Below are positions 17,775 through 25,756 of a stretch of DNA of 28,605 nucleotides, piece after piece. This stretch comes from a virus: positions 1 to 28,605 of the IMG/VR virus record IMGVR_UViG_3300042197_002269. One strand, given 5' to 3'. Position numbers and translations under genes: made by a program. The notes beneath the pieces were generated by a model. It saw only the letters and a list, made by a program, of their open reading frames with translations. It ran no database searches and was not told the DNA's origin. How positions within the stretch are numbered: position 1 is the stretch's first letter; every line of letters starts with the position of its first letter.

Positions 17775-18605
17775 ATGGCGACAAATTCATTAGATGCTGT
17801 TCTCGCTCAGTATGAAAAAGCGAAATCAAATGGTGGTGGAAAAATTTCACAAGAAGACCGAATGAAGAAATACTTCGCGGCAATTCTACCACAAGGAAAA
17901 TCAACAGGTCAAAAACGACTTCGTATTCTGCCAACTTCCGATGGTTCATCACCATTTAAAGAAGTTTGGTTTCACGAAATTCAGGTGGCTGGCAAATGGA
18001 ACAAAATCTATGACCCAGGCAAAAACGACAATGAGCGTTCCCCACTTAATGAAATTCACGATGAACTTATGATGACCGGCAAAGCTTCCGATAAGGAACT
18101 TGCAAAACAATATAAAGCTCGCAAGTTTTATATCGTTAAAGTAATTGACCGAGACGCTCCTGAAGATGGTGTTAAATTTTGGAGATTTAAACACAACTAC
18201 AAAAACGAAGGAATTCTTGATAAGATTATTCCGATTTGGAAAGCGAAGGGTGATATTACAGACCCTGAAAAAGGTAGGGATTTGATTGTTGAACTTGCAA
18301 AGGCAAAGACACCAAAAGGTCTTGAATATACCGTAATTCAAACAGTAATGTATGATGACCCAGCTCCACTTCACGAAGATAAAGAAACAATGGGAACTTG
18401 GTTAAAAGATGAACTATCTTGGAGAGATGTTTATTCTAAAAAACCAGTTGATTATTTGGAAGCAATTGCTCGTGGAGAAACTCCAAGATGGTCTTCTGAA
18501 CTTGGAAAATATGTTTATGGTGATGAAGCCACAGAAATGACTATGGGTGGAACAATTTCTGACCCTCAGTCTGAAGACGAACCTGATGGTGATTTACCCT
18601 TCTAA
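17775..18605 (+). CDS. gp32: Single-stranded DNA-binding protein, gp32-like
   Basis: This 276-residue protein coats single-stranded DNA during replication and recombination and loads the helicase and UvsX. The T4-like gp32 plan is visible: a basic N-terminal arm, an OB-fold core starting near 'KRLRILPTSDGSSPFKEVWFHEI' with many aromatic residues, and an acidic C-terminal tail. Two points are unusual. There are no cysteines at all, so the His/Cys zinc site of T4 gp32 is absent. And the protein ends in 'DGDLPF', closely like the DDDIPF tip that bacterial SSB uses to recruit partner proteins. Codon use is less AT-biased than in the flanking genes, fitting high expression. It has its own consensus promoter and a strong terminator, so it can be expressed as a single gene. 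Confidence 0.88.
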   Translation: MATNSLDAVLAQYEKAKSNGGGKISQEDRMKKYFAAILPQGKSTGQKRLRILPTSDGSSPFKEVWFHEIQVAGKWNKIYDPGKNDNERSPLNEIHDELMMTGKASDKELAKQYKARKFYIVKVIDRDAPEDGVKFWRFKHNYKNEGILDKIIPIWKAKGDITDPEKGRDLIVELAKAKTPKGLEYTVIQTVMYDDPAPLHEDKETMGTWLKDELSWRDVYSKKPVDYLEAIARGETPRWSSELGKYVYGDEATEMTMGGTISDPQSEDEPDGDLPF

Positions 18606-18625
18606 TTAAAAAAATATTAATCATT

Positions 18626-18654
18626 GTTACCCCTGAAATACGGGGTAACTTTTT
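18626..18654 (+). terminator. Intrinsic terminator after gp32
   Basis: Perfect 8-bp GC-rich stem GTTACCCC (18626-18633) with GGGGTAAC (18642-18649), an 8-base loop, then TTTTT. It lies 21 bases after the gp32 stop and separates the abundant gp32 message from the genes that follow. Confidence 0.9.
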
Positions 18655-18665
18655 ACACTCAAAAA

Positions 18666-18890
18666 ATGTCAAAACAAGCACAAATTTCAAAAAAACTCTA
18701 TGAAGCTCTTATGAGCAAGTATGCGGCTGAAATAAATGAGGCCGAAGCAACACTTTTGGTTTATTTTAATAGTCCAGTGGGTATTGGAGAACACCCACAA
18801 CATATTGAAGAGATGGACAAGATGATTGAAAAACTTGCAAATGCAAAAGATAAAAGTGAAGCACTCCAAGAATTTTATAAATACAACTAA
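18666..18890 (+). CDS. Small conserved T4-like phage protein (74 aa)
   Basis: This 74-residue, mostly helical protein contains 'YFNSPVGIGEHPQHIEEMDKMIEKLA', a motif I recall in uncharacterised small proteins of several T4-like phages; no function is known to me. I chose the ATG at 18666, not an in-frame TTG at 18624, because the latter would be translated through the gp32 terminator hairpin. It lies two bases before uvsX and probably shares its message, which suggests a role in recombination or replication. A gp33-like clamp-binding late co-activator was considered, but the C-terminus shows no clear clamp-binding motif. Confidence 0.75.
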   Translation: MSKQAQISKKLYEALMSKYAAEINEAEATLLVYFNSPVGIGEHPQHIEEMDKMIEKLANAKDKSEALQEFYKYN

Positions 18891-18892
18891 TT

Positions 18893-19891
18893 ATGGCTTT
18901 AAAGAAAAAAGAATTTTCGTTAGATGCGATTAAGGATAAGTATTCTACAAAAACTAAATACAAGGATGAGTCCTTTTATAATTGTGGAGAAGCCTTTATG
19001 GAGGCTTGTGGATTACCTGGTCCGATAATGGGTGGGATTAACACCAATATCGGGCATTCAAATTCATCAAAAACAACCGCAATGATACTTGCCGCAGCTG
19101 ATGCGCAAAAAAAAGGACATTTACCCGTGTTTATCATAACAGAAAAAAAATGGTCTTGGGAACATGCCGTTGAGCTGGGTTTACAGGCGTCAAAAAACAA
19201 AGACGGAGAGTGGGAAGGTCAATTCATTTTTAATGATTCTTTTGAATACGTTGAACAATTAACTGATTTTATAAACAAAATTTTGGACGCCCAAGAAAAT
19301 GGGGAAATTCCTTTTAGTTTATTATTTTGTATTGATTCAATAGGGTCAATCCCCTGTAAAATGACATATGAAGGTGCCGGAGGGTCCATGCATACCGCTA
19401 AGGCTTTGGCCGATAAAGTTGGTATGGGACTACACTCAAGAATAACTAAGTCCAAAAAAGAAGACTACCCGTACTATAACACTATGATTGTGATTAATCA
19501 GGCTTGGGTTCAATTACCCGATTCACCTTTTGGACAAGCAACAATTCAACCAAAAGGAGGGCAAGCGATATATCTTGCTTCTTCATTAGTGTTTTTATTT
19601 GGAAACCAAAAAAATTCCGGTGTAAATCACATTGACGCAACAAAAAATGGTAGAAAAGTCTCATTTGCAGTCAGAACAAAAATATCAATATTAAAAAATC
19701 ACGTAAATGGTTTAGGATATAAAGATGGAAAAATAATTGCTGTACATAATGGGTATATTTCCGACACTAAAGAAGCTTTAGATAAATACAAAAAAGAATT
19801 CTCAGAATATTGGACAGACAAAATGGGAGGGAACAATTTTGATTTAAGTGAAAGTGAAAGTAATGATTTAGGGGTTGATTTTGTAAACTAA
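18893..19891 (+). CDS. uvsX: UvsX-like recombinase (RecA family)
   Basis: This 332-residue RecA-family protein forms filaments on single-stranded DNA and drives strand exchange and recombination-dependent replication. The P-loop is 'GHSNSSKTT' (residues 54-62); the usual second Gly is replaced by Ser, and T4 UvsX likewise lacks that Gly. Walker B is 'LLFCID' (143-148), followed by 'SIGSI'. The DNA-binding loop region contains 'GAGGSMHTAKALADKVGMGL', and 'NQAWVQL' with 'PKGGQAIYLASSLVFLF' matches the conserved RecA/UvsX core. It is shorter than T4 UvsX (391) but appears complete, ending in an acidic Ser/Glu-rich tail. A homing endonuclease gene follows; because both ends of uvsX look intact, the endonuclease does not interrupt it. 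Confidence 0.9.
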   Translation: MALKKKEFSLDAIKDKYSTKTKYKDESFYNCGEAFMEACGLPGPIMGGINTNIGHSNSSKTTAMILAAADAQKKGHLPVFIITEKKWSWEHAVELGLQASKNKDGEWEGQFIFNDSFEYVEQLTDFINKILDAQENGEIPFSLLFCIDSIGSIPCKMTYEGAGGSMHTAKALADKVGMGLHSRITKSKKEDYPYYNTMIVINQAWVQLPDSPFGQATIQPKGGQAIYLASSLVFLFGNQKNSGVNHIDATKNGRKVSFAVRTKISILKNHVNGLGYKDGKIIAVHNGYISDTKEALDKYKKEFSEYWTDKMGGNNFDLSESESNDLGVDFVN

Positions 19892-19931
19892 AAAAATGTT
19901 TTTAGGACATTCCTTTTTGTGATTTTACATA

Positions 19932-19940
19932 TATTTATAG
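19932..19940 (+). promoter_or_regulatory. Late-type box TATTTATAG at homing endonuclease start
   Basis: TATTTATAG begins 12 bases before the ATG at 19944. If it works as a -10 element, transcription would begin at or beside the start codon, giving a leaderless message. The leader of the GIY-YIG gene at 27376 has the same box at the same distance, although the two endonucleases are unrelated. Confidence 0.42.
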
Positions 19941-19943
19941 TAT

Positions 19944-20837
19944 ATGTGTAATTGTGAAGATACTAAAGGATTTAAAACCCCATGTTTTAGTTATTGTACT
20001 GAATGTAATAAAATTATTAATTATTCGCAAAGAAGTAACTACACTAATGGTAAAAAAAGAAATAAAAGATTTAGTGTTTGTTCATCTTGTTTAAAAAATG
20101 GGAACAAAAATCCATTTTATGGTAAAAAACATTCTAAAGAATCTATGTTAAAAATGGTTGAAACTTCTAAAAATAGTGAACTTAGAAAAAAATATTATGA
20201 AAAAATAAAATCAGAAGAATATCGTAAACTTTTAAGTGATTGGATGAAAAAAAATTCACCAATGAAAGGTAATTCCCAATATAAAATTTGGGTTAAAAAA
20301 TATGGAGTGGAAATAGCCGACAAAAAAAAGGAAGAATGGAGATTAAAAGTAGGAAGGAAAGGTGAAAAAAATTATTGGTTTGGTAAAACACCACCATTTG
20401 GTTCTGGAAATGGTTGGTCTGGATGGTACAAAGGATGGTATTTTAGAAGTATATTAGAGTTGTCATATATGATTAATGTGATTGAAAAACATCAAATTAA
20501 GTGGGAAAGCGGTGAAAAAAATCAATTTAAAATCGGGTACGAACATAAAGGTTTAAAAAAAAATTATTTTCCTGATTTTATATTAGAAGAAAAATATATG
20601 ATTGAATGTAAACCTAAAAAATTATGGAATACCGATTTAATCAAAATTAAAAAAAAATATGCAGAAGATTTTTGTAAAAAAAATAATTTAATTTATAAGT
20701 TGAGAGAAGTTCCTAAAATATCAGACCATGAAATTCAAAATTTAGTAAATAATGGGGAATTAATTTGGATAGATAAATATGATAAAAAATTTAGAGACAG
20801 ATTAAAAAAACTAACAAAAATTGTAGAACCTGGTTAA
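19944..20837 (+). CDS. Freestanding homing endonuclease, NUMOD3 plus PD-(D/E)XK-like nuclease
   Basis: This is a 297-residue probable homing endonuclease. Residues 1-50 hold paired cysteines ('CFSYCTEC' and 'CSSC'), likely a zinc ribbon. Residues 52-70 ('GNKNPFYGKKHSKESMLK') and about 141-150 ('EKNYWFGKTP') are NUMOD3-type DNA-binding repeats. The C-terminal domain has 'FRSILE' (Glu172), 'NYFPDF' (Asp211) and 'MIECK' (Glu221, Lys223) in the order and spacing of a PD-(D/E)XK nuclease; a Vsr-like relative is an alternative, but the E-x-K favours PD-(D/E)XK. The gene is much more AT- and Lys-rich than its neighbours, consistent with later arrival. It sits between uvsX and the exonuclease gene, both complete, so it is freestanding rather than intron-borne. 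It has its own late-type box. Expected role: cut alleles lacking it in co-infecting phages. Confidence 0.75.
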   Translation: MCNCEDTKGFKTPCFSYCTECNKIINYSQRSNYTNGKKRNKRFSVCSSCLKNGNKNPFYGKKHSKESMLKMVETSKNSELRKKYYEKIKSEEYRKLLSDWMKKNSPMKGNSQYKIWVKKYGVEIADKKKEEWRLKVGRKGEKNYWFGKTPPFGSGNGWSGWYKGWYFRSILELSYMINVIEKHQIKWESGEKNQFKIGYEHKGLKKNYFPDFILEEKYMIECKPKKLWNTDLIKIKKKYAEDFCKKNNLIYKLREVPKISDHEIQNLVNNGELIWIDKYDKKFRDRLKKLTKIVEPG

Positions 20838-20846
20838 CCGAAACTA

Positions 20847-21845
20847 ATGAAAAAGACCCTTCTTATTGATGGAAATAACCTATTCAAAATAGGTTTCCAC
20901 GGAGTGAAAGATTATTTTCATAACGGAAATCATATTGGGGGTCTTTTTCATTTTATTAATACTTTAAGAAAATTTATTGACGAACAAAATTTTGATAAGG
21001 TAATTGTATTTTGGGATGGAGAAGATTCACGTTCTTTAAGAGAAGTGTTATACCCAAAGTATAAAATGAATAGAAGATTAACATTTGAAGACCCAATCTA
21101 TATTTCATATCTGTATCAAAAAAATCGTGTAAAACAATACTTGGAGGAAATGTATGTCAGACAAATTGAAGTTCAAGGAATTGAAGCAGATGACCTTATG
21201 GCTCAATACTGCAAAATTTCTGAAAACGAAAAAAAGTTAATATTTTCTAGTGATAGGGATTTGACTCAATTAATTTCTGAAAATGTTTCAGTTTATTCGC
21301 CTTCTTTAAAAACAACTTTCAAAAACGGAGATAAAATTAAATTTAATGATTATGAGTTTCCACATAAAAATGTGAAAACAATAAAAATTATGATGGGTGA
21401 TAAATCCGACAACATTGAAGGAATACAATATCTTGGAGAAAAAACTTTTGTTAAGTTTTTTCCTGAAGTTTTGGAGAAAGAAGTTACATACCAAGAACTA
21501 CTTGAAAGGGCTGAAAATCTTCTAAAAGAACAAAAAGATAATCAAACTTTAAAAAATATTTTGACCGGCAAGACAAAATCAGGTATATTTGAAAAAGAGT
21601 ATTATGATATAAATGAAAAGATTGTTGATTTGTCAAATCCTTTACTTAATGACGAGGCAAAACAAATGGTTGAATCAATTTATAATGAAAAACTTGATAC
21701 GGACGGAAGAAGTTATAAGAACCTCATCAAATATATGGTGAATGATGGGATTTTTAAATTTCTTCCAAAAACAGATGACGCATGGACTTATTTTATTACA
21801 CCATTTTTAAAATTAACAAGAAAAGAAAAAAGAAAACTTAATTAA
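20847..21845 (+). CDS. rnh: RNase H / 5'-3' flap exonuclease
   Basis: This 332-residue nuclease of the FEN/T4 RNase H family removes RNA primers and 5' flaps from lagging-strand fragments. The acidic metal-binding residues are all visible: 'LIDGNN' (Asp8), 'VFWDGEDS' (Asp57), 'IEADDLMAQY' (Glu113, Asp115, Asp116), 'FSSDRDLTQL' (Asp136, Asp138) and 'MMGDKSDNI' (Asp185, Asp188), followed by the helix-hairpin-helix-like 'IEGIQYLGEKT'. 'YPKYKMNRR' is the conserved basic arch segment. T4 Rnh is 305 residues, so the length fits. It starts 9 bases after the homing endonuclease stop, with no promoter of its own visible, so it is probably read through from uvsX. Confidence 0.88.
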   Translation: MKKTLLIDGNNLFKIGFHGVKDYFHNGNHIGGLFHFINTLRKFIDEQNFDKVIVFWDGEDSRSLREVLYPKYKMNRRLTFEDPIYISYLYQKNRVKQYLEEMYVRQIEVQGIEADDLMAQYCKISENEKKLIFSSDRDLTQLISENVSVYSPSLKTTFKNGDKIKFNDYEFPHKNVKTIKIMMGDKSDNIEGIQYLGEKTFVKFFPEVLEKEVTYQELLERAENLLKEQKDNQTLKNILTGKTKSGIFEKEYYDINEKIVDLSNPLLNDEAKQMVESIYNEKLDTDGRSYKNLIKYMVNDGIFKFLPKTDDAWTYFITPFLKLTRKEKRKLN

Positions 21846-21852
21846 ATTTTTT

Positions 21853-22305
21853 ATGAAAGAGCAAAACGAAATTACAAAATTGGAATTTTTGGTAACAGTT
21901 AATGACAATTTTATTGTTCAAAGGTTTTTTAATGTCAAAGATTATAACTCAAAGGCAAAAAACTCGGTTGAACTTATGAACCTGATGGATGAATTTATTC
22001 AAAAAATGAAACATCATTTAAAAATAAAAACAGTTACTTATATGATTGATAATCAATATGAGATACTTGAAAATCCTGAAATCCTTGAAACCTCGTTTAC
22101 CGATGGTCCCGAAGTGTTTAATATCTATTTGAAATATAATGGAAACATTATGAACCACATCACTTTTGACGCAAAATGTTATCCCCCAAAAGTTAGATAT
22201 ACAGTTGATATTCGTCCGTATCTAAAGAATATTTTGACAAATTTAACGGAAGTTTTTTCCACTAAAAATTTAACAAACGAATATATGGGATACTCACTAG
22301 TCTAA
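21853..22305 (+). CDS. Hypothetical protein in replication operon (150 aa)
   Basis: I do not recognise this 150-residue protein. It is rich in predicted beta strands ('LEFLVTVNDNFIVQRFFNV', 'KTVTYMIDNQYEIL', 'VFNIYLKYNGN', 'VRYTVDIRPYL') with helices at about residues 35-55 and 125-140, and no cysteine pairs, signal peptide or membrane segment. It sits 7 bases after the exonuclease gene and 24 bases before gp41, so it belongs to the replication operon. A helicase-loader or primase-associated role would fit that place, but there is no motif to support it. Confidence 0.75.
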   Translation: MKEQNEITKLEFLVTVNDNFIVQRFFNVKDYNSKAKNSVELMNLMDEFIQKMKHHLKIKTVTYMIDNQYEILENPEILETSFTDGPEVFNIYLKYNGNIMNHITFDAKCYPPKVRYTVDIRPYLKNILTNLTEVFSTKNLTNEYMGYSLV

Positions 22306-22328
22306 TTATATTTACTTAAAAAGACTAG
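22297..22328 (+). repeat. Inverted repeat abutting the gp41 start codon
   Basis: CTAGTCT (22297-22303) pairs with AGACTAG (22322-22328) around an 18-base AT-rich loop. The right arm ends one base before the gp41 ATG and the left arm overlaps the stop region of the preceding gene. No T-run follows, so it is not a normal terminator; a translational operator at the helicase start is possible. Confidence 0.4.
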
Positions 22329-22329
22329 A

Positions 22330-24768
22330 ATGGCTGACAAGAATTTTGATTATTTAGGAAACACATTCCAACAACAACTTATCAATCAAATCATCGTTGA
22401 TAAGAACTTTTCACACTCAATTTTGGAGGTGATTGACACGGGGTATTTTGAAAACAAGTATTATAAAATCATTTTGCAAATGATTAAAGAATACTATAAA
22501 AAGTTTGATTGTGCCCCAACTTACGACACACTTCTTCAGATAGTAAAATCGGAAATTAGTCAGGAGTTAATGCTTAAAATAACTCTTGACACAATTTCTG
22601 AAATTAAAAATATATCAGACGAGGGAGCGTTATTCGTTCAAGAAAAAGCATTGAAGTTTTGTAAACAACAAGAACTTCAAAAGGTAATGTCAAAAGCTCA
22701 AAAGATTATTGATGCTGGTGAATTTGAAAACTACGACACCCTTGAAGAAATGGTGAGGGAAGCCCTCCAAGTTGGTGTTGTTGAAAAAGATACAGGTGAT
22801 GTATTTGAAAATCTGGAACAAGTACTTGAAGAAGATTATAGACACCCAATCCCGATGGGAATTCCAGGTATTGACAACCTTTTAAAAGGTGGTTTGGCGA
22901 AAGGTGAAATAGGTGTAATCCTCGCCCCGACAGGTGTTGGAAAAAGTTTAAGTGTGTCTGAACCTGTATTAACCCCATTTGGGTGGACAAAAATGGGCGA
23001 TTTAAAACTTGGAGATAAAGTTGTTGGCTCAGACGGAAAACCGCAATATGTAATTGGTGTTTATCCGCAAGGAGTGAGACCAATTTATAAAGTTGAATTT
23101 ACAGACAATACTTTTGTTAATTGTGATGAAGAACATCTTTGGAGTGTAAATACTTTAAACATGAGGACTGCAAAAACAAGAGTTAATGGTAAGGGTTTAT
23201 ATAAACCAAAATATGGATATAAAGTTGTTAAAACTTCAGATATGATGAAAGACATCAAAAAAAGAGGTAGATACAATTATAGATTACCGATAGTATCCCC
23301 AATTCATTTTGAAGAAAAAGAAGTTTTGATTGACCCTTATTTATTGGGACTTTTATTAGGGGACGGATACATTGGTAAAGGAAATAATAACCCAACAATA
23401 AGTACAAAGGATGATGAATTGTTTGAAAATATAAAACATCTAAATAATCACACTTCTTATACTGAATACACAAGGGAAAACACTAAAACAATTAAGTCTA
23501 TTAGGCTAAAATCTTCCGTAGGGAATGATTTGGAAAAAATAGGATTAAAAGGGTGTTTATCAAATAGTAAATTCATCCCAAAAGAATATTTGTACAATTC
23601 ACTTAATGTTAGATTGTCAATTTTTCAAGGATTAATGGATACTGATGGATATGTTAATAAAAAAGGAATGTGTCAATTTAGTACAGTTTCAAAACAACTA
23701 TCTGAAGACGTAAGAGAATTGGTGCTTTCACTTGGAGGTACGGTTAGGACAAATAAAAAATTACCAACATTTAAATCTAATGGAGAGAAAAAAATTGGAC
23801 AATTATGTTATAATCTTACAATTTCATTTGCGAACGATATAGTCCCATTTAGGCTTTTAAGAAAGGTCGGAAGATATTACAAAAGGACAAAGTATGTTGA
23901 GCAAAAATATGTAAAATCAATAGAATATTCTCATGATGAAGAAGCGGTTTGTATTAAAGTATCAAATCCTGACGAGTTATTTGTTACAAGAAACTATGTG
24001 TTAACTCACAATACATCCCTAACTACAAAAATCGCAAATTACGCATTTAATATGGGATTTAATGTTCTTCAAATATTCTTTGAGGACAACCCAAAGATTA
24101 TTCAAAGGAAACATTTTACACTATGGACTGGTATTGCTCCTGATTTACTTGGGGAACACAAAGAAGAAGTTATGAAAAAAGTTTCTGAAGTACAAGAAAA
24201 GATGAAAAATAAATTAATCTTAAAAAAACTTCCTTCAGATACTCTGACAATGACCCAAATTAAAAATCAAATTAGAAAGATGATTGCCGATGGAATTAAA
24301 ATTGATGTAATCATTCTTGATTATATTGATTGTGTGACTCCTGAAAAAATGATGGAAGATGAATGGAAGAGTGAAGGTTCAGTTATGAGAGCGTTTGAGT
24401 CAATGTGTCACGAATTAAACATTGCGGGATGGACGGCAACACAGGGTAATAGAAGTTCAATTTCATCTGAAGTTGTAACGACGGACCAAATGGGAGGGTC
24501 AATTAAAAAGGCTCAAGTCGGACACGTAATTATAACCGTAGCCAAAACACTTCAACAAAAAGAATTAAAACTCGCAACAATTGCAATTACAAAATCAAGA
24601 ATTGGAAAAGACGGAGTTGTTTTTGAAAATTGTAAATTTGATAATGAATTGTTAATTATTGATACTGAAAGCTCTATGACCTTCTTGGGATTTGAAGAAA
24701 ACAAGGAACAAAAAAATAGAGATAGAATTAGAGAGATTATGGATAAAAAGAAACAACAAGCAGTATAA
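22330..24768 (+). CDS. gp41: Replicative helicase gp41 (DnaB-like) containing an intein
   Basis: This is an 812-residue precursor of the phage replicative helicase, which unwinds the fork 5'-3' as a hexamer with primase. Removing the 356-residue intein (206-561) leaves 456 residues, close to T4 gp41 (475). The N-terminal helical domain spans about 1-150. The P-loop is split: 'APTGVGK' (199-205) before the intein and '[15 protein letters not shown]' (from 562) after it, which rejoin as GVGKTSLTTK. Walker B is 'VIILDYID' (Asp664), and 'TATQGNRS' with '[10 protein letters not shown]' match later DnaB motifs. Because the insertion interrupts the nucleotide-binding loop, the precursor should have no helicase activity until it splices. 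There is no frameshift, and the intein reads straight through. Confidence 0.9.
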   Translation: MADKNFDYLGNTFQQQLINQIIVDKNFSHSILEVIDTGYFENKYYKIILQMIKEYYKKFDCAPTYDTLLQIVKSEISQELMLKITLDTISEIKNISDEGALFVQEKALKFCKQQELQKVMSKAQKIIDAGEFENYDTLEEMVREALQVGVVEKDTGDVFENLEQVLEEDYRHPIPMGIPGIDNLLKGGLAKGEIGVILAPTGVGKSLSVSEPVLTPFGWTKMGDLKLGDKVVGSDGKPQYVIGVYPQGVRPIYKVEFTDNTFVNCDEEHLWSVNTLNMRTAKTRVNGKGLYKPKYGYKVVKTSDMMKDIKKRGRYNYRLPIVSPIHFEEKEVLIDPYLLGLLLGDGYIGKGNNNPTISTKDDELFENIKHLNNHTSYTEYTRENTKTIKSIRLKSSVGNDLEKIGLKGCLSNSKFIPKEYLYNSLNVRLSIFQGLMDTDGYVNKKGMCQFSTVSKQLSEDVRELVLSLGGTVRTNKKLPTFKSNGEKKIGQLCYNLTISFANDIVPFRLLRKVGRYYKRTKYVEQKYVKSIEYSHDEEAVCIKVSNPDELFVTRNYVLTHNTSLTTKIANYAFNMGFNVLQIFFEDNPKIIQRKHFTLWTGIAPDLLGEHKEEVMKKVSEVQEKMKNKLILKKLPSDTLTMTQIKNQIRKMIADGIKIDVIILDYIDCVTPEKMMEDEWKSEGSVMRAFESMCHELNIAGWTATQGNRSSISSEVVTTDQMGGSIKKAQVGHVIITVAKTLQQKELKLATIAITKSRIGKDGVVFENCKFDNELLIIDTESSMTFLGFEENKEQKNRDRIREIMDKKKQQAV
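22945..24012 (+). other. Intein in gp41 P-loop with LAGLIDADG endonuclease
   Basis: This is an in-frame 356-residue intein, from Ser1 (AGT at 22945) to a C-terminal His-Asn (CAC AAT, ending 24012); the +1 extein residue is Thr. Block A reads '[16 protein letters not shown]', block B 'NCDEEHLW', and block F/G '[22 protein letters not shown]'. Two DOD motifs are intact: '[12 protein letters not shown]' (Asp345 of the precursor) and '[12 protein letters not shown]' (Asp439), so the endonuclease is probably active. It uses Ser at position 1 rather than the more common Cys, and Thr at +1. The insertion point lies between Lys and Thr of the Walker A motif, a site where DnaB-type inteins are known to insert. 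Confidence 0.92.
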
Positions 24769-24790
24769 TTATAAAAAAATAGAGAACCTT

Positions 24791-25738
24791 ATGGAAAAAA
24801 TATTAGTAGAAAACCCCAACCGATTTGTTATATTCCCCATACAATACAACGATATATGGGAATATTATAAAATGCACCAAGCCGCATTTTGGACGGCGGA
24901 AGAAATTGATTTAAGTGGTGATATCAGAGATTGGGAAAATTTGTCTGAAAATGAGCAGTATTTTGTAAAAAACATTTTATCGTTTTTTGCGGCATCTGAC
25001 GGAATTGTAAATGAAAATTTGGCGGAAAACTTCTATAGGGAAGTTCAATATCCTGAAGCCAAGTTTTTCTATGGTTTCCAACTTATGATGGAGAATATTC
25101 ATAGTCTTATGTATTCACTTTTGATTAACACTTATGTTTCAAACCCAAAAGAAAAGGACGAATGTTTTAATGCAATTGATAGATTACCCGCCGTTCAGAA
25201 AAAAGCAAAATGGGCTCTTGAATGGATAACAAAAGCGTCTTTCCAAGAAAGATTAATTGCGTTTGCTGCAGTCGAAGGCATATTCTTTTCCGGTTCATTC
25301 TGTTCCATTTTTTGGTTAAAATCAAGAGGTATTATGCAAGGACTTTGTAATGCAAACGCTCTTATTTTTAAAGATGAAAACCTACATTGTGATTTTGCAA
25401 TTCATTTGTTGAATAATCACGTTGAAAACAAACCAAGTGAAAAAAGGATTAAAGAAATTTTATTGTCCGCACTTGAAATTGAAAAAGAATTTATTACCGA
25501 ATCATTGCCAGTATCACTTATTGGAATGAATTCAAATCTTATGAAACAATATCTTGAATTTGTGGTTGATGGATTACTTGTTAAAATGGGTTGCAAAAAA
25601 CATTTTAATGTGGAACAACCATTTAAATTTATGGAACAAATTGCGGTTGAAACAAAAGGCAATTTCTTTGAATCACGAACCGTAGAATATCAAAAGGCAA
25701 AACTTAATGAAACTTTGACCTTTACAGAAGACTTTTAA
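24791..25738 (+). CDS. nrdB: Ribonucleotide reductase small subunit NrdB
   Basis: This 315-residue class I R2 subunit holds the di-metal site and tyrosyl radical that start ribonucleotide reduction. Ligands are visible in order: Asp40 ('FWTAEEID'), Glu101 and His104 ('MENIHSLMY'), radical Tyr108 four residues after that His, Glu162 ('AAVEGIFF'), Glu196 and His199 ('DENLHCD'). The '[10 protein letters not shown]' form resembles eukaryotic-type R2. The C-terminus 'TLTFTEDF' resembles the R1-docking tail. I chose ATG 24791; an in-frame ATG at 24692 would overlap the end of gp41 by 77 bases and add 33 residues that do not look like R2. nrdB precedes nrdA, the reverse of T4. Confidence 0.92.
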   Translation: MEKILVENPNRFVIFPIQYNDIWEYYKMHQAAFWTAEEIDLSGDIRDWENLSENEQYFVKNILSFFAASDGIVNENLAENFYREVQYPEAKFFYGFQLMMENIHSLMYSLLINTYVSNPKEKDECFNAIDRLPAVQKKAKWALEWITKASFQERLIAFAAVEGIFFSGSFCSIFWLKSRGIMQGLCNANALIFKDENLHCDFAIHLLNNHVENKPSEKRIKEILLSALEIEKEFITESLPVSLIGMNSNLMKQYLEFVVDGLLVKMGCKKHFNVEQPFKFMEQIAVETKGNFFESRTVEYQKAKLNETLTFTEDF

Positions 25739-25756
25739 TTGTTATTGTATAAAACT

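Noticed and set aside
17949-18374. Reverse-strand ORF of 141 codons opposite gp32
   Set aside because: It is a frame shadow of a strongly coding gene, with no protein-like features and no leader.
18624-18665. Extended start (TTG 18624) for the small protein before uvsX
   Set aside because: These codons are the gp32 terminator hairpin; the ATG at 18666 follows it and gives the conserved-looking protein.
19895-19918. Terminator hairpin after uvsX
   Set aside because: Only a 4-5 bp AT-rich stem followed by a short T-run; too weak to claim.
19892-20846. A self-splicing intron carrying the homing endonuclease between uvsX and rnh
   Set aside because: Both flanking genes are complete with their own start and stop, and there is little non-coding sequence to form an intron core.
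24692-24790. Longer NrdB starting at ATG 24692
   Set aside because: It would overlap the gp41 3' end by 77 bases and add a Lys/Arg/Asn-rich extension with no R2 character; ATG 24791 gives a normal R2 N-terminus.
25739-25756. TTG start for NrdA directly after the nrdB stop
   Set aside because: Two in-frame ATG codons at 25757 and 25760 give the expected 'SLKIRKRGG' start.
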